DNA of 64,000 nt from Myotis daubentonii. Its lineage: Eukaryota > Chordata > Mammalia > Chiroptera > Vespertilionidae. The notes under the pieces are model-generated. The model was not told the DNA's origin. It was given only the letters and a program-made list of their open reading frames with translations, and did no database searches. Below, piece by piece: positions 12,350-22,038 of this stretch; position 1 is the first letter of the stretch, and every line of letters starts with the position of its first letter. The position numbers were made by a program, and so were the translations under genes. The stretch spans positions 61,848,093 to 61,912,092 of the forward strand of contig NC_081849.1 of NCBI RefSeq assembly GCF_963259705.1, written 5' to 3'.

Positions 12350-12556
12350 TTAATTTCAGAGAAGAAAGGGACAGGGAGAGAAAAATAGAAACACCAATGA
12401 TGAGAGAGAATCATTGATTGGCTGCCTCCTGCACGACCCTTACTGGAGATCGAGCTCCCAACCTGGGCATGTGCCGTGACCAGGAATCAAAAAACCATGT
12501 GTGACCTCCTGATTCATAGGTTGATGCTCAACCACTAAGCCAGGTCAGCTGGGCTA
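12350..12556 (-). mobile_element. VES SINE
   Basis: TTAATTTCAGAGAAGAAAGG to CACTAAGCCAGGTCAGCTGG. Directly abuts the Helitron ending at 12349 and precedes the L1 at 12569. Confidence 0.88.
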
Positions 12557-12568
12557 TGTTGTCTTTTA

Positions 12569-13570
12569 AGAATATGGATTACAACATGGGAGAACATATT
12601 TGCCAATGTTATATCCAACAAGGTTTTAATCTCCAAAATTTGTAGGGAACTCATACAACTTAACAAAAGGAAGATAAACAATCCAATAAAAAAAATGAAC
12701 AAAGGATCTAAATAGACACTTTTTTAAAAGAGGACATACAGAAGGCCAAGAGACATATAAAAACATGCTCAAAGTCACTAATCATCTGAGAGATGCAAAT
12801 CAAAACAACAATGAGGTACCATCTCACACCTGTCAGAATGGCTATTATCAACAAATCAACAAACGACAAGTGCTGGCAAGGATGTGGAGAAAAAGGAATC
12901 CACTGCACTGCTAGTGGGAATGTAGACTGGTGCAGCCACTGTGGAAAACAGTATAGAGTTTCCTCAAAAAATTAAAAATGGAACTCCCATTTGACCCAGT
13001 AATCTCACTTCTAGAAATATATCCCAAGAAATATAAACACCAATCAGAAAGGATATATGCACCCCTATGTTCACAGCAGCACAATTTACAATAGCTAAGA
13101 TTTGGAAATAGCCTAAGTGCCCATCAGCAGATGAGTGGATGAAAAAACTGTGGTACATCTACACAATGGAATACTACACTGCTGTAAAAAAGAAGGAACT
13201 CTTACCATTTGCAATAGCATGGATGCACCTGGGCAGCATTATGGTAAGCGAAATAAGCCAGTCGGAAAAACATAAATATCACATGATCACATTCATTTGT
13301 GGGATATAATGAACAACATAAATTGATGAACAAAAATAGATTCAGACCATCCAACCTCAGAGGGAAGGCAGGGTGGGGGGGAGGAAGGATAAGAGAGCAA
13401 CCAAAGGACTTGTATGCATGCATATAAGCATAACCCATGGTCACAGACTGTAGGGGGATGAGGGCATATCCTGAGGGGTGAGAACAGCTGGTGAGAGGTC
13501 AATGGGGGGAAAAGGAGACATACGTAATACTTTCAACAATAAAGAATTTTTAAAAAAGAATACAGATTAC
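12569..13570 (+). mobile_element. 5'-truncated L1 (ORF2 C-terminus and 3' UTR)
   Basis: Begins near 12586 inside ORF2 (reading ..GAACATATTTGCCAATGTTA) and runs to CAACAATAAAGAATTTTT with an A-tail at about 13540-13553. Flanked by AAGAATATGGATTACA / AAGAATACAGATTACA. ORF2 has stops, so it is dead. The 3' UTR is of a bat-type L1. Confidence 0.9.
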
Positions 13571-13993
13571 ACACTACCTTTACCACATTAATCAGGCAAA
13601 AACCATAAAACAAAATTATATGCAAAACCTCCTAAATCACTGCTTCTAAATGTGTGGTCCATGGACTGAAAACCATCAACAAACTGTTACCAGTCCCCAA
13701 CAATATAAATACAGAAACTAAAAGGAAGAAACTTTTATAGCAACTTGATATTGCTCCAACATCTAAGTGGGTGATCAGCAGACTTATTCAGAGTATAGAT
13801 TAGTTAGGGTTTATCAAATCTGTGTGGGACCTCACATGTGATGTGAGTTGCATGTTCACCATGACCATTAGGTATACATATTCTGTGGCATATTAGAAAA
13901 CTTTTAAAATCTGGTCTTTCATCACAGTTTGAGAAATAGTGCTATGAACGATTAGAGCTGTTTTCACTGTTAATTTGAATAAAAGAAATGCTA

Positions 13994-14705
13994 TGAACCT
14001 GCCGGGAGCCGGTCCATCCTTGCTGTTTCAAGGGACCTGGCATATATGGCATATGGTTCTTAATATGTTTGCTCACCTTCTTGGCGCTGTTTTAACCAAG
14101 GTCACCTCTCCGAGAAAGGTTGAATCCCCAGGTAGGGATTTTCCCCTGAAGTTAGGGAGGGAATAAAACCCCTTAACTAAGTGCCAGGCGGGTAATTAAT
14201 CACTTTAACTACAAACAATCATGCTTAAGCTGCATAATCTTTACTCCCTGGAATGGAGATAAGAAACGCCCTAACCTTTGTAATAGAGATTGATAGGATT
14301 GAATCAACTGGTATAAATACAGATGCAACAAGACAACAACAGACAGAATTCAGAAGACAGAACCTACGTGGAACCTGGAGATGGAGGAGCTTCCATGGAG
14401 AGAACATGGCAAGGGATCCTGGACTGAACCTGACTGCAGAGGTTGGCAAGAGAGCCTGACTAGAACCTGGTGACCGAACCTGGCTGGAGATCTCAGACAG
14501 AACCTGGCTGAAGAACCTAGCGAGGGAACATGGCTACAGAACCTCTCTGGAGATCCGAAGCAGAACCTCTCTGGAGATCGAGACCAGAACTTGGCTGGAG
14601 ATCCTGGCTAGGCTGCTGATCAACTGAACACTGTCTCCGTGTCCTTCCTTCTTCGCCGACTCCGTCTACGCCTTTGGGAACCCCTGGCGTAACCCAGCAT
14701 GAACC
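13994..14705 (+). mobile_element. Solo LTR of the same ERV family (700 bp)
   Basis: The LTR spans 14000-14699, TG..CA, flanked by a perfect 6-bp duplication TGAACC (13994-13999 and 14700-14705). It contains TATAAATAC at 14312-14320 and a downstream array of degenerate GAACCTGGCTGGAGAT units. There is no internal sequence, so it arose by LTR-LTR recombination. It sits in HYCC1 intron 3, antisense to the gene. The short ORFs inside it have mirror-image counterparts in the 19.4-19.6 kb LTR and reflect the shared LTR, not a gene. Confidence 0.9.
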
Positions 14706-15288
14706 AAACTGGCCTATCAGAAATTTACCTTACAAACTCTATCCAAAGTAGCCTGGTTAAAACACAGTTCATCAGAAAAATAATTTTTAAGTCTTTTAAA
14801 AATATTAAGCACAAAATGATAAATAAGATTTAACTTGCTTAAAAAATTATAAAGCACATAGCTATACTTACTCTACTTAGTGAAATAATTCTCAATTAAA
14901 TATGGAAAACTTTAAAACAGCTTTTACCCAAACATTAAAAACTAAAACTCTTCAAGGAAACAACTTACACATACTATATAAATTAAGAAGCTTTGGGGAG
15001 GAGGGAGGGGCAAGCAAAATATGATTATTCTATTCAGTTATTCCAGTTAACATTTTTGTCACTATACTCCCTATTCTTTCCTACAGCACTTAAAATTCAT
15101 GATGTACTTTATAGCACACTCAGCAGAAGCTGAGTTATTCCAGATCCCCTCCAAAAGAGGTGAACTACTCAAATAACTAAAGACTCTAGTTTTGATAGTT
15201 TCATCCCAAAGGCACATAGGTCTATATAGGACTGAACTCCAAAGTATAAGTTATTTTAGCACTGAGTAATAATAATATTCATGGTATG

Positions 15289-15496
15289 CAGGGGTGGGCA
15301 AACTTTTTGAACCCACAATGGGTTCTTAAATTGGACCGGAGGGCCGGAACAAAAGCATGGATGGAGTGTTTGTGTGAACTAATATAAATTCAAAGTAAAC
15401 ATCATTACATAAAAGGGTACGGTCTTTTATTTCAATAGTTTTATTCATTTCAAACGGGCCGGATCCGGCCCGCGGGCCGTAGTTTGCCCAAGGCTG
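15289..15496. mobile_element. Non-autonomous hAT element
   Basis: Termini CAGGGGTGGGCAAACTTTTT and GGCCGTAGTTTGCCCAAGGCTG, with the GGCCGGATCCGGCCCGCGGGCC motif. It is related, in opposite orientation, to the element at 49565-49775. The 8-bp flanks no longer match. Confidence 0.8.
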
Positions 15497-15519
15497 TAAT
15501 TAGAACCTATCATGTCTTC

Positions 15520-16330
15520 TACCAAAATCAAGTACAAAAGAATCACATGCCTCATATTCCTCCCCTCTATTCCCCCTCTTTCCATTCTAACTGGCATAGC
15601 TCAGGTTCTCAACAGCTCCCTCCTTGGCTATTTTCATAGCTTCCTACTCTCTTGTTTTCAATTTTTCCATTCTCCAAATCCTCCACATAGCCACTTTCTT
15701 AAAGGAATAATCTAATCAAGTCATCCCTTCAGTGCAAAAGAAGTCTATACTGTTTATGACAGATTTCAAGATCCACAATGGCTACAACCCAATCTCTTTC
15801 CAGCTTCAGTTCCTACCAGTCTTATCCTCTCTTAACTACTGCATTAGCCTATGTATTTGCTTTTTTTCTAACTGCCATGCCTTTTTATTGTCTACACTAT
15901 TTCTAACCCTTTTCTATTTCTACTATGAATGGTGGGATTTATAAGCATCAGAATCTGGAATATAGATCATTTTGTCACCTTCGAACTAAATTTGCTACCA
16001 AGAAAGAAAGAAAAGGAGATGGAAGCAAGAGAAAAGAAAGAAGGACTGGGGAAAACACCAGCCGGTGCTTGCCTTTCCTTAAATGCCTTACATTTTTTCA
16101 GGCCTCTGTAAACTATCCCTACAGCTCGGAATGGTCTTTTATCTTGCACACCTAGCAAATTCAAGCATATCCAACTAGCATCAGTTAAGAATTGCCTTGG
16201 AAGTATGTGTTTACTTACTTTCTACTCCTTCCTCTTTTGAGAGGAATGCTATTCATCTTTGAAAGATGCTACTTATCTTTGATTTTCTATTGCCTAGCAT
16301 TGCAGCTGGCTCATAGTGAACACAAATATT
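15520..16330 (+). mobile_element. Probable L2/LINE fossil 3' region
   Basis: Pyrimidine-rich, with CATTCTAACTGGCATAGCTCAGG, AATCAAGTCATCCCTTCAGTGC and CAGCTCGGAATGGTCTTTTATC resembling a decayed L2-type 3' region. The short ORFs here have no recognisable product. Confidence 0.4.
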
Positions 16331-16710
16331 TGCCAAAGGAGTAGATGAATGTAGTGACCCAGACTTTTCTAGGCTACCTCAAGCAAGATAGAGAGAGAGA
16401 TAAGGAGGAACATGTTCAGAAATGGCTTTTGGATTTTGGTAATAATTTTATTTCTTGGCCTGGGGGTGGGTACACTGGAGTTCATTTTATTATAAATGTT
16501 TTTTCACTCTTTCATTTTTGAACATAAAGTACTCTTCTCTTACCCCTTCTACCCCATTTCTCAAAGGCAATAATGTACACTATAGTTGTTTAAACACATA
16601 TGTTTCTCACTCTTTTATATATGTTATATTTCAAAATAAAAATTTAAAAATCAATCAACTGTACTAGTACAATCAATAGTTCTAATACAACAAAGTGTAA
16701 GAGTACTTAC

Positions 16711-16812
16711 CTCACTTTGTGGCTCCTGGATAACTTTATAAAGAGATGAAACTAAAGAACTCTTATCTTTCAAATTTGTGGCATAATTTGGTAAAGATGC
16801 TTCTGGTAGTGT
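16711..16812 (-). CDS. HYCC1: HYCC1 exon 3
   Basis: 102 nt, 34 codons, phase 0 at both ends. The acceptor reads TTTGTTTAG and the donor AGTGAG|GTAAGT. The peptide starts [20 protein letters not shown] and ends VIQEPQSE, part of the helical N-terminal domain that contacts TTC7 in the PI4KA complex (family knowledge). Residue 5 is Ala where I recall Thr in human. A fossil L1 3' UTR begins about 25 nt upstream of the acceptor. Confidence 0.96.
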
Positions 16813-16834
16813 CTAAACAAAATAAAAAATACAT

Positions 16835-17035
16835 TTTATTTTTATGAAATGTCCAGAATAGGCAAATCCATAGACAGAATGTAGACCAGTTGTTTTCAGA
16901 GATTGGGGGAGGGGAGAGTTGAGAGTGACTAACAGGCATAGAGCTTCTTTTTAGGGCAATGGACATGTCCTAGAATTAGATGCTAGTGTTAGTTGCACAG
17001 CATTATAAATATACTAAAAATCGCATTTTTACCTT
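16835..17035 (+). mobile_element. L1 3' UTR fragment next to HYCC1 exon 3
   Basis: ATGAAATGTCCAGAATAGGC, AGACAGAATGTAGACCAG, GTGACTAACAGGCATAGAGCTTC and TTATAAATATACTAAAAATCG are in the order of mammalian L1M 3' UTRs. It is antisense to HYCC1 and lies in intron 2 beside the acceptor. Confidence 0.7.
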
Positions 17036-18390
17036 AAGACAAAAAAAAAAGTTATGTGAATTATTTCTCAACAAAATAATTGCAAAAATAAAACAAAAAA
17101 TATCTTTAGTCCTCTTACCATCAACGGGGACGTAAACTAACATCAACACTTCATCTTTAATCACCGTGTATGGTAAAAAATGAGAATACAAACCATGTGT
17201 AAAGCCAGAGATACGTTTTTCTGTAGCATTATATAAGTTAAAAATCTCATTAGCCATATTGATCCTGCTTTTTAATAAACATTGTATTAATAAACATTGT
17301 TGTATAAGGATTGAATGTTTCAAACCTGAAAGCTATAGATCATTATCAAAGTAACTCTCCTGGGTTACATATCGTGACTGTTAAATTAGGTAAGGCTGTT
17401 CTCCTTTATAAAATTGGGGAGAAATTTTAGACTTCTCAGAACTGCAAAAAAAGGTAGCCACACTACCAGCAAAACAGTTTTCCTAATGACATTTAAAATA
17501 TAGACAACTAATCACAGCTTTCCAGCATCACCCATTCAGAAAGCACACCATGACCATAGAGGAATGAGAAAAGATAAAACTCCAGGAGTAAGTCAAACAG
17601 TTTGGGATAAAAGTAGTAGGAAAACCTAAAAAGCAAAAACAGAACACATCATAACAAAGGATAAAAACCTATCCTCCTAGAAAATACCCCTTCCTTAACA
17701 ACATGTCTGTCTCCCAAGTCATTACTTCCTTCAAGCAATCAACAAAAATCCAGCAGTAGATATAATCTATATATCTATATATATAAAAGGGTAAGTGAGT
17801 GACTGACCAACCAACCATCCGTCCGACCATCCAACTGACCGGACAGTACATATGACACACATCTTCTTCTATATATATAAAAGGCTAAGTGACCAACCAC
17901 ACGTCGGTCCATCTGCCCAACCAACCGGCCGGTACATATGACGCGCACTGGCAATCCTATCTAATAAAAGAGAAACATGGCAATTGGCGTACGACCGCTA
18001 CCCTTCCCATTGGCTAATCAGGGCAATATGCAAATTAACTGCCAGCCAAGATGGTGGCCGGCAGCCAGGCAGCTTGAAACTAACATGAGGCTTGCTTGCT
18101 TCAGTGACAGAGGACTCCAACGTTCCCCGCCTGCCGCTGCAGGCCTCTGAGCTGCAAGCAACTATGTAACAAACATAGAAGCTAAACAAAACCCCAGAAA
18201 CCTGCTGGGCTTCAGCCAGCAGGATCGCAACATTGTAAGCAAAGGCCAGAAACCTACTTTCAGCAGCAGAGGCCTAAGAGCTGGAGCCAAGCCTCAAAGC
18301 TAAAGCTGGCCCAGAATTAAAAAAAAAAAAAAAAAAAAAGGAGCGGTTGGGAGCTTCAGTCACCCCCAGCCTGAAAACAGCCCTCAGCTC

Positions 18391-18530
18391 CTCACCCAGA
18401 CTAGCCAGGCACCCCAGTGGGGACCCCCACCCTGAAGGGTGTGTGACCAGCTGCAAACAGCTATCATCCCCTCACCCAGGCTGGCCAGGCACCCCAGTGG
18501 GGACCCCCACCCTGATCCAGGACACCCTTC
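18391..18530 (+). repeat. Tandem duplication (about 80-bp unit) in the Helitron
   Basis: CTCACCCAGACTAGCCAGGC and its near copy CTCACCCAGGCTGGCCAGGC each lead into the same CACCCCAGTGGGGACCCCCA segment, about 80 bp apart. Two copies are visible. Confidence 0.8.
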
Positions 18531-18650
18531 AGGGCAAACTAGCTGGCCCCCACCCGTGCACCAGGCCTCTACCCTATATAGTAAAAGGGTAATATGCCTC
18601 CCAGCACCGGGATCAGCGGAGCCGCAAGGCCTCCCAGCACCGGGATCAGC

Positions 18651-19080
18651 GTGACAGGGGGCAGCGCCCAAACACCCTGATCGCCCTGTGGCTCTGTGTA
18701 TGACAGGGTGTGGCGCCCCAACCCCCTGATGGGCCCTGCTCTGTGCGTGACAGGGGGCTGCGCCCCAACCCCCTGATTGGCCCTGCTCTGTGCATGACAG
18801 GGTACAGAGCCCCAACCCCCTTGATAGGCCCTGCTCTGTGAGTGACAGGGGGAAATGCCCCAAACCCCTGATTGGCCCTGCTCTGTGCATGATGGGGTGG
18901 TGCTGCAACCTCCCCATTGACCCTGCCTTGAGTGTGACAGGGGATGGTGCCCCAACCTCCCAATCGGCCCTACCCTGAGCGTGACTGAGGGTGGAATCAC
19001 AACCTCCCGATCGCCCTGCTCTGTGTATGACAGGGGGCAGCGCCCCAACTCCCCAATCGGCCCTGCTCTGAGCCCAACCA
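18651..19080 (+). repeat. Minisatellite, about 47-bp unit, nine copies, within the Helitron
   Basis: The motif TGACAGGG or a variant recurs at 18652, 18701, 18748, 18795, 18843, 18890, 18935, 18982 and 19028, a spacing of 45-49 bp. Each unit reads roughly TGACAGGGGG, CAGCGCCCCAACCCCCTGAT, TGGCCCTGCTCTGTG. The period is not a multiple of three, so the repetitive ORFs seen in every minus-strand frame are artefacts. Confidence 0.9.
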
Positions 19081-19198
19081 GGGGCTGCACCTAGGGATTG
19101 GGCCTGCCCTCTGCCACCCGGGAGCAGTCCTAAGCCAGCAGGTCATTATCTCCCGAGGGGTCCCAGACTGTGAGAGGGCACAGGCTGGGCTGAGGGAC

Positions 19199-19877
19199 TG
19201 CCGGGGTCCAACCCCAGCAGGTCCAGGGGCCCCCAAAGGTGTGGACGGAGTCGGCGAAGAAGGAATGACACGGAGACAACGTTCAGTTGATCAGTAACCT
19301 AGCCAGGATCTCCAGCCAGGATCTCCCGCCAAGTTCTGGTCTCGATCTCCAGAGAGGTTCTGTGTCCATGTTCTCTTGCTAGGTTCTCCAGCCATGTTCA
19401 GTCACCAGGTTCTAGTCAGGCTCTCTTGCCAACCTCTGCAGTCAGGTTCAGTCCAGGATCCCTTGCCATGTTCTCTCCAGCAAAGCTCCTCCATCTCCAG
19501 GTTCCGCGTAGGTTATGTCTTCTGAATTCTGTCTGTTGTTGTCTTGTTGCATCTGTATTTATACCAGTTGATTCAATCCTATCAATCTCTATTACAAAGG
19601 TTAGGGCGTTTCTTATCTCCATTCCAGGGAGTAAAGATTATGTAGCTTAAGCATGATTGTTCATAGTTAAAGTGATTAATTACCCGCCTGGCACTTAGTT
19701 GAGGGGTTTTATTCCCTCCCTAACTTCAGGGGAAAATCCCTACCTGGGGATTCAACTTTTCTCAGAGAGGTGACCTTGGTTAAAACACAGCGCCAAGAAG
19801 GTGAGCAAACATATTAAGAACCATATGCCATATATGCCAGGTCCCTTGAAACAGCAAGGATGGACCGGCTCCTGGCA
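19199..19877 (-). repeat. 3' LTR of the deleted ERV (679 bp)
   Basis: Full-length LTR, TG..CA ended, closely similar to the solo LTR at 14000-14699. In minus sense it carries a TATAAATA promoter motif near 19559-19566. Its downstream half consists of degenerate copies of a GAACCTGGCTGGAGAT-type unit, a minisatellite-like U5/R region. Confidence 0.88.
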
Positions 19878-19896
19878 AATTCCCCCTTTTTTATTT
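19878..19896 (-). other. ERV polypurine tract
   Basis: In minus sense AAAAAAGGGGGAATT ends directly against the TG of the 3' LTR, the expected plus-strand primer position. It is kept although nearly the whole coding region is gone. Confidence 0.85.
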
Positions 19897-19976
19897 TTTA
19901 AAAACAAGCATTAAAAAGAAAAACCTCAAATGCTCTCTTATATCCATTTTAAGAGTAGGATTGGCGCTTTCCGCTA

Positions 19977-20249
19977 TTACCTGAGTCCTGATCTATCATC
20001 CCAGGGAGAGCTTGCCAATCCTGCACTTTCCCAGGGTAGAAAGGCTGCAGTGGGGTTAAGGATAAGGCTCCCTGGGCCTACCTTCTCCCATGCCATTACA
20101 TTTACCTTTCCTTCCTCAGAAAAGCATGGACATACTTCTTGTATAAAACGTTCTGTCTGACTGGGAGTAACCTTAATTCCTCTGCTAGCAAGCATATATG
20201 TTAAAAGATCAATACAGAGTCTTTTTTCTTTAGACTCAGTATGGCACAT
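19977..20249 (-). pseudogene. gag: gag matrix (MA) N-terminal fragment of the ERV
   Basis: A 90-codon reading frame starts at ATG 20249. Roughly its first 55 residues resemble the betaretroviral/IAP gag matrix domain: a KEKRLCIDLL helix, a short loop, then a VCPCF..EGKVN segment and a tryptophan near residue 54. After that the frame continues into unrelated sequence and stops, so it is an internal deletion joining gag to the region before the polypurine tract. Residue 2 is Cys, not the Gly needed for myristoylation. Not functional. Confidence 0.7.
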
Positions 20250-20271
20250 CTTCTCAATCTAAGTTCTGTAC

Positions 20272-20490
20272 TATCCACCTTCTTACCCTAATTATCCTCT
20301 ATAGGGGGGTCTGTAGCACCCTGGTGGAGTCCTATCCGTCCTGAGTGTGGGGGTTCTCAATGCGGGGGGGCTTACCTAGGGGAATCCTGTTCCAGGGGTT
20401 CCCAAAGGTGTGGACGGAGTAGGCGAAGACTATCCACCCTTTTCCTATGGTGGAGTCCTATCCGTCCCGAGTGCGGGGCGCTTACCTAGG
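20272..20490 (-). repeat. ERV leader with a partial tandem duplication
   Basis: Between the primer site and the gag fragment the segment GGTGGAGTCCTATCCGTCC..CTTACCTAGG occurs twice (around 20323-20380 and 20449-20490), with an intervening piece resembling the LTR end (AAAGGTGTGGACGGAGT). Both copies keep the GTAAG donor-like motif. The arrangement suggests recombination or template switching during reverse transcription. Confidence 0.6.
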
Positions 20491-20509
20491 GGTCCCTGTT
20501 CGGGCGCCA
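20491..20509 (-). other. Retroviral primer binding site, tRNA-Lys3 type
   Basis: Two bases after the 5' LTR end, the minus strand reads TGGCGCCCGAACAGGGACC. This is the 18-nt complement of the tRNA-Lys(UUU) 3' end plus one base, as used by MMTV-like betaretroviruses and lentiviruses. A splice-donor-like CCTAG|GTAAGCG follows immediately. Confidence 0.9.
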
Positions 20510-20511
20510 GA

Positions 20512-20961
20512 TGCCGGGGTCCAACCCCAGCAGGTCCAGGGGTCCCCAAAGGTGTGGACGGAGTCGGCGAAGAAGGAATGACACGGAGACAGCGTTCAGT
20601 TGATCAGCAGCCTAGCCAGGATCTCTAGCCTGGATCTCCAGCCAAGTTCTGGTCTGGATCTCCAGAGAGGTTCTGCTTCGGATTTCCAGCGAGGTTCTGT
20701 AGCCATGTTCCCTCGCTAGGTTCTCCAGCCAGGTTCTGTCCAGGCTCTCCAGTCAGGTTCAGTGTCCAGGTTCCAGTCAGGTTCTCCTGCCAATCTCTGT
20801 AGTCAGGTTCAGTCCAGGATCCCTTGCCATGTTCTCCCGCTAGGCTCTGTCTCTAGGCTCCGAGGCCAGTCCCTCTCCAGGATCCTCTGGCATGCTCTCT
20901 CCAGCGAAGTTCTTCTGTTGCCAGGTCCCTTGAAACAGCAAGGATGGACCGGCTCCCGGCA
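20512..20961 (-). repeat. 5' LTR of the deleted ERV (about 450 bp, promoter core lost)
   Basis: Shares both ends with the 3' LTR but lacks an internal block of the U3 side that includes the TATAAATA motif: the sequence jumps from the GAACTTCGCTGGAGAG side to the CCTGGCAACAG side. This copy should therefore not drive transcription by itself. The repeated GAACCT..GGAGAT region is kept with a different number of units than in the 3' LTR. Confidence 0.82.
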
Positions 20962-21016
20962 AGGGACCCCCTTCCTCCCCCTCGAGTGCTCAAATTTTTG
21001 TGCACCAGGCCTCTAG

Positions 21017-21339
21017 TCTACACTAATAAAAGAGAAAGATGCAAATGACTGTACCTTCGTGATACTCACCAGCCAATCAGGAGTGAGTATGCAAATTAAT
21101 CCAACAAAGATGGCGGGTTACTTTGCATACGCAGGTGTGAGCAGCCGGGGCAGGGCAGGACGCAGGTGCTCTGCCCCTCCCCAGCTGCTCCGGGCCTCTG
21201 GGCAGTGTGGGAAGGCGGAAAGGCAGCTCCAGGCCAGAATGAAGGCAGAAAGGTGGCTCCAGGCCAGAGCGAAAGTGGTACCAGCAGCCAGGGGGAGGAA
21301 GGCCCATTTTGCGCGTATCTTCATGCATCGGGCCTCTAG
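21017..21339 (+). mobile_element. Non-autonomous Helitron (HeliBatN type)
   Basis: Starts TCTACACTAATAAAAGAG at the T that follows the CTAG of the preceding Helitron, and ends GGGCCTCTAG followed by T. It has the conserved subterminal hairpin arms ATGCAAATTAA and complementary sequence around AAGATGGCGGGTT. It is head-to-tail with the composite Helitron upstream. Confidence 0.85.
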
Positions 21340-21944
21340 TTTAAAAATAAATGACTTGTGCATGCGTGATATTTGTCCCCGTCTGACACTGGCCTCCCAT
21401 TTAAATTAATTCAAAGACAGTTTCCCATGATGCCAGCATTTGTGATGACTATTAATAAATCACAAGGACAAACTCTAGACAGATTAGGAATATTCTACCT
21501 GAACCTGTTTTCAGACATGGTCAGTTATACATTGCTTTCTCTCAAGTTCAAAGATTGTGTAACATTAAAATAAAAGTTGGAAATACTTCATCACAAGAGA
21601 AATTAGTCAAGCACTCTGGAAGTGTTTTTAATCTTAATGTGGTATACAGGGAGATAATAGAATAAGTTTAATCAATTTATCAGTCATTGTTTTTATCAAT
21701 GTTTTTATATCATGTTTTTGTTATTTTTATATCATGTTTTTGTTGTTTTTATATCATGTCTTTGTTGTTATATCATGTTGTAATTGTTTATTATTCAATT
21801 TATATATTATTTTCATATACATTTTACTAATTTTCTTTCATCTCTGAAACTTCTATTATAGAGAAAGGGCGAATAGTGATATTAAAATATTTCTTCTAAT
21901 TAATTTCCTTTCAATGTGCACAAATCCGTGCACTGAGCCACTAG
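21340..21944 (+). mobile_element. 3' remnant of an autonomous HeliBat Helitron
   Basis: Ends with the Helitron tail hairpin GTGCACAAATCCGTGCAC and GAGCCACTAG followed by T. Its left part encodes the end of the Helitron helicase (separate entry), so this is a decayed piece of a protein-coding Helitron rather than a non-autonomous copy. The 3' UTR is AT-rich with ATCATGTTTTTGTT repeats at 21700-21780. Confidence 0.75.
21373..21573 (+). pseudogene. Helitron RepHel helicase, C-terminal fragment (PIF1-like)
   Basis: The frame contains QFPMMPAFVMTINKSQGQTL, the conserved late motif of PIF1-family/Helitron helicases (xxFAMTINKSQGQT), followed by the decayed counterpart of the FSHGQLYVALSR motif (here FSDMVSYTLLSLKF). 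The preceding SDTGLPFKL also fits Helitron helicases, with a frameshift before it. RepHel nicks and unwinds DNA during rolling-circle transposition. Only about 65 residues remain and the arginine-finger region is lost, so it is inactive. Confidence 0.8.
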
Positions 21945-22038
21945 TGTCTCAATATATTGCTAACAGTCATTCCAAGATACACTATTTTTTTACACGTCCC
22001 ATATCCTAGTATTTCATGATTTAAAGTGGGTTATGGTT

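Larger units (their letters stand above)
19193..20967 (-). mobile_element. Internally deleted class II (betaretrovirus-like) ERV provirus
   Basis: Two related LTRs flank about 630 bp. The provirus spans 19199-20961, bounded by TG..CA and a perfect 6-bp target duplication AGGGAC (19193-19198 and 20962-20967). In minus sense the order is: 5' LTR, primer site, leader, gag start, polypurine tract, 3' LTR. Pol, env and most of gag are missing. A 6-bp duplication with a tRNA-Lys primer site fits betaretrovirus-like ERVs. It is inserted in a Helitron and lies in HYCC1 intron 2 in the same orientation as the gene. Confidence 0.9.
17775..21016 (+). mobile_element. Composite Helitron (HeliBat type) with several successive 5' heads
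   Basis: Four head-like sequences of the HeliBat pattern (TC..TATATA(A)TAAAAG..) occur at about 17777, 17868, 17955 and 18573, but only one Helitron tail, GTGCACCAGGCCTCTAG at 21000-21016, follows. Helitrons start with TC, end in CTRR (here CTAG before T) and lack terminal repeats or target duplications. The composite carries a 20-base A tract at 18320-18339, an 80-bp duplicated segment (18391-18530), a 47-bp minisatellite and the nested ERV. Serial heads before one tail suggest repeated insertion or read-through transposition. Confidence 0.7.

Noticed and set aside
14225..14459. 68-74 codon ORFs that recur in mirror form at 19416-19650
   Set aside because: The recurrence is explained by the shared LTR; the frames lie across the U3/R promoter region.
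18651..19080. Regular repeat that might suggest a CRISPR array
   Set aside because: Units are contiguous and diverged with no unique spacers; the genome is mammalian.
18384..19090. Long repetitive ORFs on the minus strand (up to 177 codons)
   Set aside because: They are translations of the 47-bp minisatellite and neighbouring duplications. All three frames stay open because of repeat composition.
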